Shown here in pieces: positions 33,968 to 46,758 of a DNA stretch of 64,000 nucleotides (positions are counted from its first letter, which is position 1; each line of letters opens with the position of its first letter). A program made the translations under genes and the position numbers. Under the pieces are notes generated by a model. That model was not told where the DNA came from. It ran no database searches and saw only the letters and a list, made by a program, of their open reading frames with translations. Origin of the DNA: Oidiodendron maius Zn (Eukaryota > Ascomycota > Leotiomycetes > Myxotrichaceae); NCBI GenBank assembly GCA_000827325.1, contig KN832890.1, forward strand, positions 526,439 to 590,438, in the 5' to 3' direction.

Positions 33968-34963
33968 AGTATCGTTCTATACCCAAGAAAAGGTGTCGAT
34001 CCCACTCATATATCGTTTGTACTTTCGGATTTTTGACGCGACTGTGCAGCAGTTGGATTCCTTCTTACGCGCGTTACCTTTGAGTTTATATTTCCATTTT
34101 ATATAACTTCTAGAGATGGGTTTATTGCAGTGTATGCGAGGAATTGTTGCGTTTGATACCATTTGAGTAGGCATGTCAGTCGTCGAGCTTGGGCTGCTGG
34201 CTGAGGGAGACTAATCTAATAATTCAGGTAAGTAGTCTCCACCAGAATGAGACTATGATACGGAAGAGACGAAATATCGACGTTGTAACTCCTACGTAAT
34301 CATTTCTTGGTTGTTTCGTCCCTTATTTGAAAACCACGTGTCTCGCACGTACGATGACGATTGGCGCGCCCACAGACGGGCTCAAATACCTTAAGGGGTA
34401 GGTAAGCATTAAAGTGCGGTTACTCCTTTCTGTGAGTACCATCCGCACTGAAATTCCGCCCTACTGCACTATAAATAGAGTATTCTCAAGAGTAATTGCC
34501 TATAGCCACCTACCTAGCACTATCCGAAGACGCATTAGTTTGCAGGACCAAGAAACCTTGATGCTTGTAATTACGTTGCAGTGGTCACTGCCAGCAAGTT
34601 CTACTAAAAGGGGGTGCCGAGAGTACATATCAATGCTGATACATCACTCTCTCAGAGGGTGACTGAGAGAGCATCAAAGTCGTTGAAGAAATGGGTTTGG
34701 CCAGAAGAATTATATTGGTAAAAACACTACAGGTGAGGGTGCCCCAAATTTGCCCTAATGACTGATATTCGCACCGCTCTATGGCCAAAAAAGGTAAGCC
34801 TCTAATCTTTTGCCTGTCGTTATGATAGGAATTCTTTTCCTGCCTATATGGAATTTAACGTCTTTTTATATCACTAGCTAACTGAATAATCTTGGATATA
34901 TATGGTTTTAGCTGTTTTGGGAGATGTCTGCCCTGGTAGGACGTATACTGATCCCTATCCCGT
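33968..34963. other. Intergenic, no gene seen
   Basis: No supported gene. Short frames on both strands look random. Confidence 0.45.
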
Positions 34964-35709
34964 CTAATATCCCTCTTTCAGCAATGGATGTGATAACCTC
35001 GAGCCTTTAAATTTCTTCTGCATATATTCCTTCACATCAAGATCGCTGTAGTCCTGACCATGAATAAGACAGGTCTCTGCCACTTCCAAGCTATCCGAGT
35101 CATTCGGCATCCAGAAGAACGCTATACTGAATCTTTCTGCGCCATTGCAGTTCACCACCCGATATCTAGTCGACTGCATGTCCCACCACTAAAAAACTGC
35201 ATCAAATCACCTATGTTTACTACAAACGTGCCTCCTTTGGGAACGACGGGTATCCATTCGCCATTAGCGTCCTGCACCTCTAGCCCGCCTAGGCCGTCTT
35301 GATAGACCAGGGTAAATAAGGTGGAGTCAGTATGCGCACCGAAGCCGACTACATCTGAGTCTTGGAGCTTCTGTGATGGGTAATGCAAAGCTTTCACTGA
35401 GGCTCTACAAGACCTATGTTTCTGTGCGAAGTAGTCCTCTGGAAGGCTCAGGGCAATGGGGAAGATGCTATGCAGCCGTTGTCCCAAATCATATAGTTCA
35501 GTGTAGTAAGTCGTCAAAGTGGCTCGAAAGGTTTGGTGACCAGCTGGCCACTGGTTAGGAGTAGGCTCATTATCCGAAGTATAAGAGAAGGTCTTTTCAT
35601 ATCTGCATTCAGTCTGAATCAGCAGCATAGTAATTAGGGTAATTGAAAGACAACGCAATTTGCCTCCTTGACCGCGACTCTCGTGCCTTGTAGTAAATAA
35701 AATATTCAT
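34964..35709 (-). pseudogene. Broken 2-oxoglutarate/Fe(II) oxygenase (isopenicillin-N-synthase-like)
   Basis: Two minus-strand frames together show the C-terminal two-thirds of this family. VKALHYPSQKLQDSDVVGFG, HTDSTLFTLVYQDGLGGLEV (the HxD of the iron site) and PKGGTFVVNIGDLMQ read in one frame. In the other, the segment STRYRVVN, then ERFSIAFFW (R-x-S for 2OG) and KEYMQKKFKGSRL near the end. The frame changes around 35170-35180 without a usable intron. The distal iron histidine of STRHRVVN is a tyrosine here. The N-terminal DIOX_N part is missing, because the homology stops near 35709. The gene is dead. Confidence 0.72.
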
Positions 35710-35721
35710 ACCCCCGGAAGA

Positions 35722-36243
35722 ATGAGCTCTTATGGAAATGGACTGCCTTCTTCTCTTCTTCTGGCAGCTAACTTTAGCCGAAGGCTGGTTACCAGGCGGC
35801 TACTTTGGGATTTCCCTCCAGACATCATAGGCCGTCGCAATCTGCAATTTTATTCCTGCCTACTAACCAGTATTCTCTTCGCCGTTTGGGCTGCCGTCAT
35901 GAACGTTGCTAGTCCTGGCGGTCTCATCGCGCTATTTACAGTTTCTCAATTTACTTTGGCCTGTGGACCAAACCTGACTACGTTCTTGATACCAGTTGAG
36001 CTATTTCCGACTCGTGTCCGTGGTAGTGTACATAGCATCTCGGCCGCATCGAGCAAGGCTGGTGCTCTTCTCACAGCATATGGTTTTGCGAGTCTGGTCA
36101 AAAAGATTGGGTTGTGTGGCGTCTTGGGATTGATGTCTGGGCTTCTGTTTCTAGTGGTGCTAGTCACACTCTGGATTCCAGAGGTGAAGGGGAAAATCGC
36201 TCGAGGAAAATCGAGAATGATATATTGTTTGGGGGAGAAGTAA
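35722..36243 (+). pseudogene. Truncated tail of a second PHO84-type phosphate transporter
   Basis: The frame from about 35820 reads DIIGRRNLQFYSCLLTSILF, GPNLTTFLIPVELFPTRVRG and SISAASSKAGALLTAYGF. These are the last four or so transmembrane segments of the same family as the complete gene at 19.9-21.9 kb, though not a close copy. A little upstream (35780-35815), PGGYFGISL in another frame continues the match. Everything before TM8 is absent. The fragment starts where the oxygenase remnant, running the other way, also loses its 5' part. Confidence 0.72.
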
Positions 36244-37343
36244 GGGGTCGAAACCTAGATATCGACACGCGAACTATCGTTGCTTCTGGAATTGTAAAGG
36301 ACCCAATAACCTCTATCAGCTCTCAGCATCCTGCCAACAGATCTTCCCATCTGGAACCGCGGAGGGTGTGAGTGGGTCTCCTCCACACAGCTGTCGGGGG
36401 GTTCTGATGAGCCATGATCACTAGAATACTGAATAGCTCTTCTAAAGCTACTATATTAATTGGTATATAAGCCTCCATATATAGCCCGTGCGAGACAAAT
36501 GCCTCTCTCAGGAGAGGTGATGTAAGGGCCGCCGCTTACATACTAGTTGTAAGGAACAACTAAATCGCCGCCAGACTTGACATATTTTACTAAGTGAAGC
36601 TTAGGCAACATTTGATACTTTAGGCCGGAAGTGGCCTAGGCACAGGTGAGTTTCGGAGTCTGTGGACGCTGCATAACTGTTCATAAAATTATGCGCTGTT
36701 GCACAACACGCACAATTAATTGTGATCATATTTCGTAGCTGGGGTTCCGATTACACCTCTATGGTCCAGTTGTCTTTATTTGGTAGAGATGCCATCCGCT
36801 CAACAGAAAAACAGCGTCCAACACTCTTTCATCATACACATTTTGATCCCCCAATTATCTTCGTTGTTTAGTTACTAGATTCTGACGCGTCCCATAATCT
36901 GTTATCTAATTTTGAGCCAAAACTGGTCAGTCGAACTTGATACAGTCACTTTGTCATTCTGGGCACGAGCTATGACCTATTTCCTGTTTTTCTTCCGTCA
37001 CAAGATTTATCCCGTCTCAATGCAAGGATAGGGGCCAGCTCGGGCAAGTAATGGATCCCTCGCTGTATCTCAGCGTCTTCCGGATACTGCGGCATATTTC
37101 CACAAGTGGCGCGGAACCCAATATCCGAAAGGCCCGGCACACCTCGAACTTCGTCGACTATGCTGCATTAAGTAAAAGAGGCCAAGTGACCTTCGTTTTT
37201 TGGTGCCATGTCGGTATGTAGCACATTTCGACCCTAATTTGACCGTGCTAGAACACTATAGATCTAGTTGGTCTTCGTTTACTAAATTCTAAAAATTAAA
37301 AATCCATAATTCTTTGTTTACAAATATCCTCAGGTCAGCGAAT
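36244..37343. other. Intergenic, no gene seen
   Basis: This is the 5' region of the following regulator plus AT-rich sequence. No frame is recognisable. Confidence 0.45.
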
Positions 37344-40300
37344 ATGTCAGGCGCAATCTTAGATGAAGCTCGAGCTCGGCACGTAAAGAGAGCAACGGCA
37401 AACTTTGGAGACACATGTCCAGCATCTGAAGTAGATGGTTCGCAGGCTTCACCGTCGGGACCAAAGCCCGCATCCCTCGTGACAAGACTACGGGTAAAGA
37501 GAGCCTGTGATGAGTGTAGACGGCAAAGGATAAAATGCGATGGAAATTTTCCTTGTACCCACTGTATTGGTTATACATATGGTATGGCATTGGTGTCCAA
37601 CTCGATATAGCGAATAGTTGCTGAAGAATTTACCTAGAGTGTGCCTATGCCCAGCACTCAAATAGAAGAGAGCAAACACCTAAGCGTATCGAAGCTCTAG
37701 CAAATCGACTCCAGCAAACAGAAGCCTTTTTGAATACAGTACTACCAGCCTTCGAGATGTGTGGCCCTGATCTAGGCGCAACAATCCAACAAAGGATCCA
37801 AAAATGGTACCCCGCAAAGGCTACAAATGCCATTTCCTTGACACCAAGCCTTAGTCCTGCTCAAACTCCACATGCAGGACAAGATGCACAGTTGCAGTCA
37901 ATGATCGAGTCAACAGGCCAGCTTGATATTGATAAGGGGGGGTATTACAATTTTCGCGGCGTTTCGTCGGAAAAGGTGTTCGCGAGAGTTATGGATGAGC
38001 AGTTTAAAGACCTCCTAGGCGCCGGTCAGATAATTTCCAGCTTTCATGGAACGTCATCAGCACTTGATTATGATCTTCTCAGATCCGGAACAGGACCTTC
38101 TCCAGATTTCAGTTATCATAACGTTACGTGCCTGCCTTCTCGAGAAGTAGCAAAGGTGCTATGCTACAATGCTTTGAATCGTGCATGTTCATTATTACGT
38201 TTTGTTCACCAAACGACTTTTTACGAGACGTTAGATAGGATCTACAAAGCTCTAGCGAAAGGTCTTAGCAGTGAGGAGAATCGACACCTACCACTCATTT
38301 ATACGGTGCTTGCGCTTGGGTGCCTATTTTATTCTGACCCTATCAATGGTGCCATCCCAATTGAACATTCCACGTATGAACGTAGGGTCGATCAAGGGTA
38401 AGCAATTTTCGTCTATACTTTCTGAACAAGATCATCCTTCAATGCCTTAGCTGCACCCAATCAAGCCGTCAGATCAAGGTCGGCTTAAGGTCTCAGGTCA
38501 AGATCATTGTATCGCGCTTGGTGTATTAAGAGTCTAACCCCAGTTCCAGAGCTAAGTACTTTCGAGCTGCTCGGCGAATGATAGACATCACAGATTGCCG
38601 AGATATTGCGTCCTTACAAGCTGTTGTCTTCATGGCTCTTTTCCTGCATTGGTCCGCAGATTTGGGCGCCTGCTATTCATATATTGGCATTGCCTTAAGA
38701 TCTGCTTTACGAATGGGCCTTCATCGTGAATTATGTCTGGACATTAATCCAATTGAACGCGAAACAAGGAAGCGAGTTTTCTGGGCCATACGCAACATGG
38801 ATGTTTATGTCTCGGCTATGTTGGGGTTGCCCGTGATGCTTAGTACTGATGAAATCGACCAACCGCTCCCGATGGAGGTTGATGATGAGTGTATCACTGA
38901 GGATGCTGTTATTTCGATGCCCGTGGGGAAAACGTCACTTCAGGTGGCCGCAAACGCGCACACACGCCTAGTATTGATCTTGGCGGACGTTATTAAACAC
39001 GTATATCCGATGAACGCCCTACAACCAGATTATGGTAGCACCAAGTCTTCATATAGTATTAGCCATACTAAAATCCGCGGCATTGAGCGGGATCTAGCAG
39101 ACTGGCTCGATAAATTACCTTTATATTTACGCCCAAGTGGGGAAGGAACACCCGAAGTCTTTTGGTAAGGTAAATCCCCTATGCGGCCGAGCCTACATTT
39201 ACAGACTTTTATACTTGCCCATGTTGAATAAAATACAAGGAATCTTGGCACTAACTTCTTCCTCTCCTATTTCTAGCAGCTCTGCTCCTCGGTGATATAT
39301 GCTGATAACGTTTATAGTATTCAACAACAGCTAAGAATGTCCTACAGTCATGTGCAAATGATGCTTTATCGGCCTTTCCTACACTATGTTTCAGAAAGAA
39401 GCTGCGCAGGCGAAAATATAGATAATCGATCATATGCTTATGCTGCGGCATGCATTAGTGTGTCACGTAATATCATCCACATCACGACAGAAATGAAGAG
39501 GCGAGATCTTCTTTTCGGGTGGATATCTACGTGTACAACGTTCTTCTCAATTATATCATTGGTTTACTTTGTCCTCGAGAACCCAGACGAGGATGAGTCT
39601 CAGAAGATTTTGGCTAATGCAAATGACGGGAAGGACGCTCTTACCGGCTTTGGTAGGGAAAGTATGACAGCAGACAGATGCTCCACAGCCCTGAATGCCA
39701 GTAGCTACTGATATCTCCTTTGTATCCTGAGCTAATAGTAACTAGGCATTCTTTGAGAAGTTGCCTGAAAAACTCAAGGCTTCCATTGAGGACAGAATAT
39801 CAGCCCCACCACCTCATTCTGGTGGTGCTCCTACTCCTCACAGATCACTAGGTTCGGCGAGGCAGATTTTAGGCACCACGAGATTAGTCTATGGGACAAC
39901 AACAAAGCCTGAACTTACGCCCCTAGAAGTCACCGGATCTGCCTCTTCTTTGCATGAAAATTGGCACCGTGGTAATAGCACTCCTATCTCAATCCCGAGA
40001 GAAAGTTTCCTCGAACCGGTTCCGTCTGTGGAGCCTATCACTAGTTTTTCTGATGGAGCACTCATTATTCCGGATCAAAACCAGGACAACATGTCAAATC
40101 AATTTAATTTTGACAATAGTAGACCGTATTTGAGTCCGACGCCACCACATGTAATCCAGCGGCAAGAGGAGTTTGACTGGGGAACACACCAAGTTGGATA
40201 TGGTATTATGCCTGACTTTAATCAACAGGTTTCTATCTCTTACTCTGGTATGGGGCAGACGATAGAGATGAATGAGATGCTTTCGGGCGAAGGCGGAGAT

Positions 40301-40351
40301 TGGGATGGTGTAGTTCCAAGCCAGACATCTTGGCAAGGGCATGTTTTGTGA
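37344..40351 (+). CDS. Zn2Cys6 (Gal4-type) transcription factor with fungal-specific regulatory domain
   Basis: Five exons: 37344-37581, 37638-38397, 38544-39164, 39318-39696 and 39746-40351, giving about 867 residues. The zinc cluster is complete across the first intron: CDECRRQRIKC, then CTHCIGYTY and EC, spacing C-x2-C-x6-C-x5-C-x2-C-x6-C. It is followed by the basic linker HSNRREQTPKR and a helical dimerisation stretch. The regulatory domain includes SADLGACYSYIGIALRSALR and GLHRELCLDINPIERETRKR, then FWAIRNMDVYVSAMLGLP, and later MSYSHVQMMLYRPFLHY. The C-terminus is rich in Asn, Gln, Ser and Pro, as an activation region. The last intron (39697-39745) fits only with a GC donor. With the ordinary GT donor three bases later the frame would break. 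The target genes are unknown. Confidence 0.88.
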
Positions 40352-42704
40352 TCGCATTCGGTAATCCTATGCTTGGTTTATATTTACTTAAACGAAATTG
40401 CAGGTAGACATAGTTGAAATGAAGATTTAATATGGATAATACAACCTGCAATGGCTTGTTGGCACAGAGAAGTTGTGTCCAAATACTGCACTTATGCCCC
40501 CCGACACCTTCATTCCACTTTTCGATATATGCTTTGTTCTTGAGACAAGAAACCATTTCTTTTGATATGATCAGCCTGAAAGTTCTCATCACAGTCCAAC
40601 ATGCCAATATTAGTCGCACCATTGAGGGCATGGGTTGAATCACTTTGAATGGTGAATGTGGTCTTCAGGAATCATCGTTGCAATATGTCAGCAGGTAAAG
40701 CTTGGAAAGAAATAAAGCCAAGATTATGTACCCTTATTTCATGCTCTCATCTTGCGAATATGAATATAGCAAGACTTCATTTATATTATTTATAGGAAGA
40801 TAAATAGAAGATCACAAGGCAGATAAGTCCTTGGAGTAGGATTGTGGAGTACTTTCGCAGAGCTAAAATGAATGTGACAGATCATAGAATGCATATGCTG
40901 ACTGCGATCCCCTTAAGGTGGCTAATGGATGAAGCGCTGTGGATGGCGAGCGAGTGCGCGGCAATATAATGCTCTTCCCTTCCTTTTTTATGAAATTGCC
41001 TTGCTCCTTACTAAATACGAAATTGAATGCGGACGTCTTGAAAAATATGATGAATTAATATTGAAAGACTGTCGCACTTCGAGAAAATACAGAAGCGTTG
41101 GCCGGCTCAGCTCCTTCCGAAGCCGGTCCACGGTTCAGTTCATCAGAATTAGGTGGTTGGTCTGTCTTCAGGAGCTTAATGCCAACTATAACAGTTCCCC
41201 TTGTAATTAACACGACTCTCCCTAGATACTATTATGAGTCAGCATTCTTTTATTGCCACCTAAGCTGCTTTACTACGAGGTCTCACAGACTCGCCAAAGT
41301 CATGTAAGGGGCCGTGTTTTCGGTAAAGATTGGTATTTCGATTTGAGCATATAAGGACGTGTGCTCCTTTCATTGCGTTCCAAGAGACTTTACTACATAT
41401 CTTCAGCGATGTTCTCGTTCATTTCTCATGCTAAGACGGCCGTGGGCTCACGTAGCATAAACAGCACCTAGGACCCATTGTACCACATGACGCTGATAAA
41501 CCTTGAACTGTAAGTCGTTAATCTTATGAACTCTCCTTGTCGCAATCAATGACTATTCACTTGCTGAAATTTGGCTCCGAGGTAATGCTTAAGGGATTCT
41601 AAGAAATAGAATGAATTGTCACAATCCTGAACTCTGAACTTATACTCTTGCATTGTGGCTTTGTCGAGCTTGAAAGATAATTTCTCCAACGTGTTGGTTC
41701 AGAGTCATCGGCCCATGTGCGATCAGTCTGCAGCCTTTTACAACTTTAACATCCAAATACTCAGCATCATTACCTTGACTGCAAGTTCATAACGGCCTCA
41801 CCCCGCTTTAATCCCCGCAAATTTCGATGTCATTTGGAGGGTTAAAATCCAGTATACCCGTCACTTATTCGCACATGACCATCTGATATGAGTGCATCGC
41901 CTCCTCTTGTAGTGAGTTAGTTGATATCAGGAAGCGGGAATTCAGTCTGATGCAGAATCTGACTCTGCAAATACTTTGCGTGGCGCTGCTTTGAAGGGGA
42001 ATTGGAACTAGCGGTTTGTGCTTCAGAGACTGTTTGATGCGGGACTCGATGTTGCTTTTGCTCAATACCGGTAAGCTCTACACTGAGATTTCTAGGTCCT
42101 GTTCACCCACGCATGGATGTCTTGATTTTGACATATGCGCGACCTACTACCTCAAATTTTGCGCGTACAGTGTTGGCAGTCCCGTTTTGTCCCTCATCAA
42201 TTACACACTTCGGCCATGTCTACCTGCTAACCTGATCCAGGACCAGAACAGCCGGCGCAAACTCTTATTGCCTAGGAGTCAAGTTTTGCTGACGTCTCTC
42301 ACTATCAGCCTAACATCCTACTTGTGTGGTTTATTGTCCCAGCACGTCAGTAAAAGAACAGGACTAGCCCATTCCAAAATTGGTCTCAAGGCAGATACGC
42401 GTTCTATTATAGATCCCAATTAATCCGGACGAACGTTGATACCGACTTTTATGCTGCATTGCGCCAGTTTGATCATGACAACACCCATGGCCTTCTCACA
42501 CCAGCTGGTGGGTGCCTGACAAATATGAAAACAGGCCACAACCGCAGTTTCCGGCTTTACGCGGGGTCTGGCCATACGCGCACAGACCAAAACAAGCCGG
42601 GCGCATCTGACGTCGCAGCTGACGCGACAACACAGTTCGTAAACTTATATTCGGAGACACTGACATTTCTTCTCAATTTATGCTCTTTGCAGCCAGATAT
42701 CGAA
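40352..42704. other. Long gene-poor stretch
   Basis: No gene is supported. The longest frame (42016-42423) has no recognisable content. The right end is the upstream region of the Helo-like gene, with CTTTGC and pyrimidine-rich sequence just before its ATG. Confidence 0.45.
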
Positions 42705-43999
42705 ATGACGGATCCAGTGAGTGCGGCTTCGGGGATCCTGACCCTAGTGGTGTTTGCTTTCCAGTCAAGTAAGATTCTTTACGAGACAATTTCGAGCTTT
42801 CAGAGTAGCCAGAGGACGGTCCGTGAGCTTAAGGAAGGCTTGGTAGCGCTAAATGAGGCCTTGGAATCACTTCAGCAGACAGTTGCGACTACTGATGTGG
42901 ATTTTTCGAGTCTTGAGCTCCCGCTCCGTCGATGCGGCAAAGCTTGTGAAGACTTCACCAAGGTAATCGAGCAGTGTTCAAAGCACTCAGGTGGATCTAG
43001 GACGAGCTTCAGAGACTGGGCAAAGTTAAGATACATGGGAGATGATATTACTGGATTTAAAAATATGCTGGAAAGCTATAAATCTACTATCATCATTGCT
43101 CTCGGCGACGCAAACGTGTAAGTCGTGCTGTATCTATGCCACTCCTCGTCGCTCTAACCTTCCACCACAGGCGCACCTCCGCTATCACTTCCAATTTTTT
43201 GAAGGAATTTAAAGACATAATCGCGAACACAACTTCTGACCTAAATGAGCATCTTCAAGCCATTGATACTAAGCTACAGGCTCTCTCTCTCCAAGGCCCA
43301 ACCATTTCTGATGAAGACGTGACAGAACAAAGACGGATACAGGAAGAGAAACAGAGTGCAGAACAGTGTCTGAGTATCTGTGCTGCTGTCTCTGCCCACA
43401 TAGAACAATTTCAGTCTTCCAATGTATTCGAGAACATAGCATCGCCTCCAGATAGTTACCGAGCGACTCTTAACCCCCCGAAGAATCCCGATTCGGCCCA
43501 GCTATTCACTATCGGATCCCTAAAAGCGTGTAGAGAGACGATGGATAGCTCGACTACCTGGCTTAGAAAACACCTACAAGATCTCGATAGCAAGCTAGCT
43601 GCTCTTCGGGGACCGCCAAAACAAATATCAACTGTACAAGCCGCCGAGCAAGAAAGAATACGGGAGGAAATTGAGAGCGTTAAGCAGTGCTTGACGATAT
43701 GCGCGAATGCCTCAGAGCTAGCGCAGCAAGAACGTGTCAATATCTTTGAAGATGTCTCTATGGCTGATGACGGCCACCAGGTGATCGTTTCAACACTTGG
43801 AGATCTAATCTTAGCTAGGCGCGTGACTGCTGGCGCTAGGTCGATGCAGCTTATGGGGCAGATGTCTGATGATTCTCTTCAGCAGCTCTCACAAAATTTT
43901 GGACAATCTTCCGAGGAGAAAAGAGCTAAACTGGATGCAGGAAGCGAATTTACGGAGCGATATGGGGAAGGATGGAAGCTGAATCCACGAAGCTCGTAA
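42705..43999 (+). CDS. Helo-like_N domain protein (azaphilone-cluster protein L type N-terminus)
   Basis: Exons 42705-43117 and 43171-43999 (intron GTAAGT..CAG) encode 413 residues. The N-terminus reads MTDPVSAASGILTLVVFAFQ, then SSFQSSQRTVRELKEGLVAL, LRRCGKACEDF and SRTSFRDWAKLRYMGDDITG. These are the hallmark segments of the PF17111 family, a helical domain related to the HeLo death-effector fold. Two later segments repeat each other: TTSDLNEHLQAIDTKLQAL and WLRKHLQDLDSKLAAL, each followed by an EQ(E/R)RI(Q/R)EE-type helix and a QCL(S/T)IC motif. That indicates an internal duplication of a coiled-coil unit of about 140 residues. No ankyrin, NACHT or other sensor domain follows, so it is a stand-alone helical protein. 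The function is not established. Confidence 0.85.
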
Positions 44000-46234
44000 G
44001 AGTTTGTTGCCTAGGGAATAGTGCTCTAAATGCACTTAAGATTAGTGCATAACTTTGTCCTAGATACCCGGTCTAAAATCATTCACAATTGACCAGCCTC
44101 GGCCGGTAGTTGCAAGACTGTTCTTGTTCCAACCACCTTGCCTCAGCATGCCGCCAAATACAGATCAGTCCAGCCAAATTGGTGGTTTCGACGCCTTTTC
44201 TTTGGTCCCACAGTCCCCATCTGCACTAATATCTTCAACTCACGCCCCTGATGTGTAGGACCTTCCCCATACGGAGTATACCGCTCTAACGAAGCTCCTT
44301 TTGAGGCTATTCAGAGCAGGGTGAAGGCCCGCAGATAGGCATCTAGAAGAAATAATCAGAGGCTTTGTATTTTCATACTATTGTTGACCCTGGTCCTAAT
44401 ATACTGAGTTTTACATTGCTAGACATCTAACAGTAACCTACAAGTATACCTGATTTTAGAGTGGCCGATATATTAGCTCCCTTATCAGAGAATTGAATTG
44501 ATACAGTAAAAGGCGAATTGAGATTCGCTAAATTTTTAGTTAAAATGTTTTAAGCGGCAGCCGTTTTGTGAGGCTTGTGGTTGTGCACGCTAGTCCGGTT
44601 GTACGCCAAGGTACTGTCCAACCGAGCCAGTTCTTGCCGTCGTTCTGCCCAAGGAGACTGTTGTTGTGGAAACCCTCCACATCGTGGAGGGCTCCATCAC
44701 CCTAGCATCCTTCATGCTAATTCTTCTCATGCCTCCTGTCGCAAGTGTCCCATACCTGTAGAAGACTTAGAGGCGATTACCTACCCTTAACTTCAACACT
44801 TGTCTCTCGCATGCCTACCGCTAGCCACGAAATGTTCGGAGCAAATCGTCATCCGAGAAATTGTCTGTCAACTTCAAACCATCTCGCCTCCAGACTCGCA
44901 GTTACAGCTGGGAGCGGCTTCCTCTTTAACGGCAGGTAATATGCTCGCTTGCCTGTTATCACATTACAATTAGTACCGACGGTGGACGGGAGTGAGCGGG
45001 GGGCCAGGGCTGCAGATTTTTAGAGAATAATGAGACACAACGCTTGGTTCATTCATTCATAAAACTTGAAATTACACTTGCAGTTGTTTCTGGCTTTCCC
45101 TTCCAGTTATGGCAGTTGTTATAAGAATAGTCCATTCACGATTATGCTCTCTTTATCCTTCCATTTACAGTGTTGAATGGGTATCTTAGGTGAGCAGTAA
45201 TTATTTGTCTAGTCATAGGAAGGCTAAAATATGCATTATAGCTATACTTTTATTTTATATTGGTCAAGATTCGGGAATTTACTATTATCTTTTGACTGTC
45301 GTAGAGATGAGTTAAACCACGACTAAAGAACGAGGAGCCTTAACTATTAGATCTCGCCTTAGCGATCGGCCCTAAGCTAACAGATGCTACCTTCTTGATA
45401 TAGCGCTATTTCATATCCTATAAGACACGAACTACTAAGTCAGGACCAACCTTCTCCCATACGCAGCGTCATAAATAACTAATAACTTGGTCACCTAGCC
45501 AACTTCCGACATAGTCTTGAGCCCTTTTAAGACTCTTGAGTGACCACTACATGCAGCCACTACCATTCAGAAGGGTTGAAGCCATAATACGGTAGAGTTA
45601 TTATATTAAAGATGTGACGGAGTCTGCACAGACGCGGAAAATTACCAGACAGAAAGCATGCAAACCGAATTGCATGATTTACGATGCAATTACTAATGAC
45701 TTTGCAAGTCCCAGCATAAGGCCACGGAACGACAAGCAAGAAGCTAGTGCTTGAAGTCAAAACCCTCGGCATGGACACAGGACAGAACAGACATTTTCAT
45801 TCGGGGATCTCGGGCACCGGCTTTTGACCGCTGTGGGACGTTCTATAGTAATCTTCGAAACTACCTCCTTGCCCAATTTCTCCACTTGAACACACAGCTT
45901 GTACATATATACAGAGGGGAGGTTCTAATTAAGGTAGTTCTTTAGTAATTAATTAATTGCGTTGTTATATAATCCTTCTATAAAGTTGTAAAAGTGGTGA
46001 GGCGTACGCAAGTTGCTCGGGTACGCAAGTTGCCCGTGAAGTACATTAAATAGTCTGTTTTACTCTTACTTAGCTAACCTAAAGCTTTTACCACTGCAAA
46101 TATCTCCTATTTATAGCCCCTTATACAACTTCAGCCGCTGACTAACACCTTCCTTATATGATTCCTTCCTTCAGAGTCCCGTGACCTTACAACACTCAGC
46201 TATATAGAGATTAGTGCCGTGACGAGAGCCAGTA
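44000..46234. other. Long gene-poor stretch
   Basis: No gene is supported in 2.2 kb. Most of it is AT-rich and stop-rich. A short tandem repeat near 46005-46037 is listed separately. Confidence 0.45.
46005..46037 (+). repeat. Tandem 17-bp repeat
   Basis: GTACGCAAGTTGCTCGG is followed directly by GTACGCAAGTTGCCCG. Double GTACGCAAGTTGC motifs are reminiscent of the subrepeats at ends of fungal pogo-like transposons, but no transposase or second end is visible here. Confidence 0.5.
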
Positions 46235-46758
46235 TCAACCAAAAAAGTCGTATTCGGGGAGCACCTCGAAATCGCACTCGAGGTGACCTCTGCACAGGAC
46301 CACGGCATGCTCCTTAGCCTCCTCTTCCGTCTTGGGAACGGACACTTTCTTTTCGTAGGTGAAGGAATCAACTTTGAAGCGGTCACCGTCGCCAGGCTTA
46401 ATGTTAAGGGCGTAAAACACCATGTGTGAAAAGAAGCGAATGATGTGGATAGATGTGATGCCGGCCTCGTCCGGACCCGTGGCTAAAAAGAACCACTTGT
46501 CGTCATGGTCTGCAGGCCTGAAGCCGGCTTGGAGCTTCTTGAAATCTGCGTCGCTGATGTCGATACCCCATGGTGTTGTCTCAGGCTCTGCCATCGGGGG
46601 TGGTTTGTACCCTTCGGGCACCAGGTCTTCGAGATCTGATCCTGCGCTGTTCGAGATATGTTGTTAGCAAAAAAGTCTGGTGTTGTCCTCAGCTCTACCA
46701 TGGGGTGTGCTGGCTCGTACTCTGCAATGACGTCCTTTGGCATGGTGTCCTCGTCCAT
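46235..46758 (-). CDS. Unknown fungal protein, C-terminal exon clear, 5' end unresolved
   Basis: The clear part is the last exon, from about 46646 to 46235: SDLEDLVPEGYKPPPMAEPE, TPWGIDISDADFKKLQAGF and DKWFFLATGPDEAGITSIHI, ending in VLCRGHLECDFEVLPEYDFF. This is like a family of fungal proteins of unknown function, in which the motif TPWGIDISDA is followed by a beta-rich body with a DKW motif. The exon is preceded by a plausible acceptor (CTAAC branch, CAG). The upstream frame MDEDTMPKDVIAEYEPAHPM begins at 46758, but the phases of the obvious donor and acceptor do not agree. The true start may lie further upstream, or the gene may be damaged there. No function can be given. Confidence 0.6.

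Noticed and set aside
42016-42423. 135-residue plus-strand frame before the Helo-like gene
   Set aside because: No start context, no homology by eye, and it ends before the gene in another frame.
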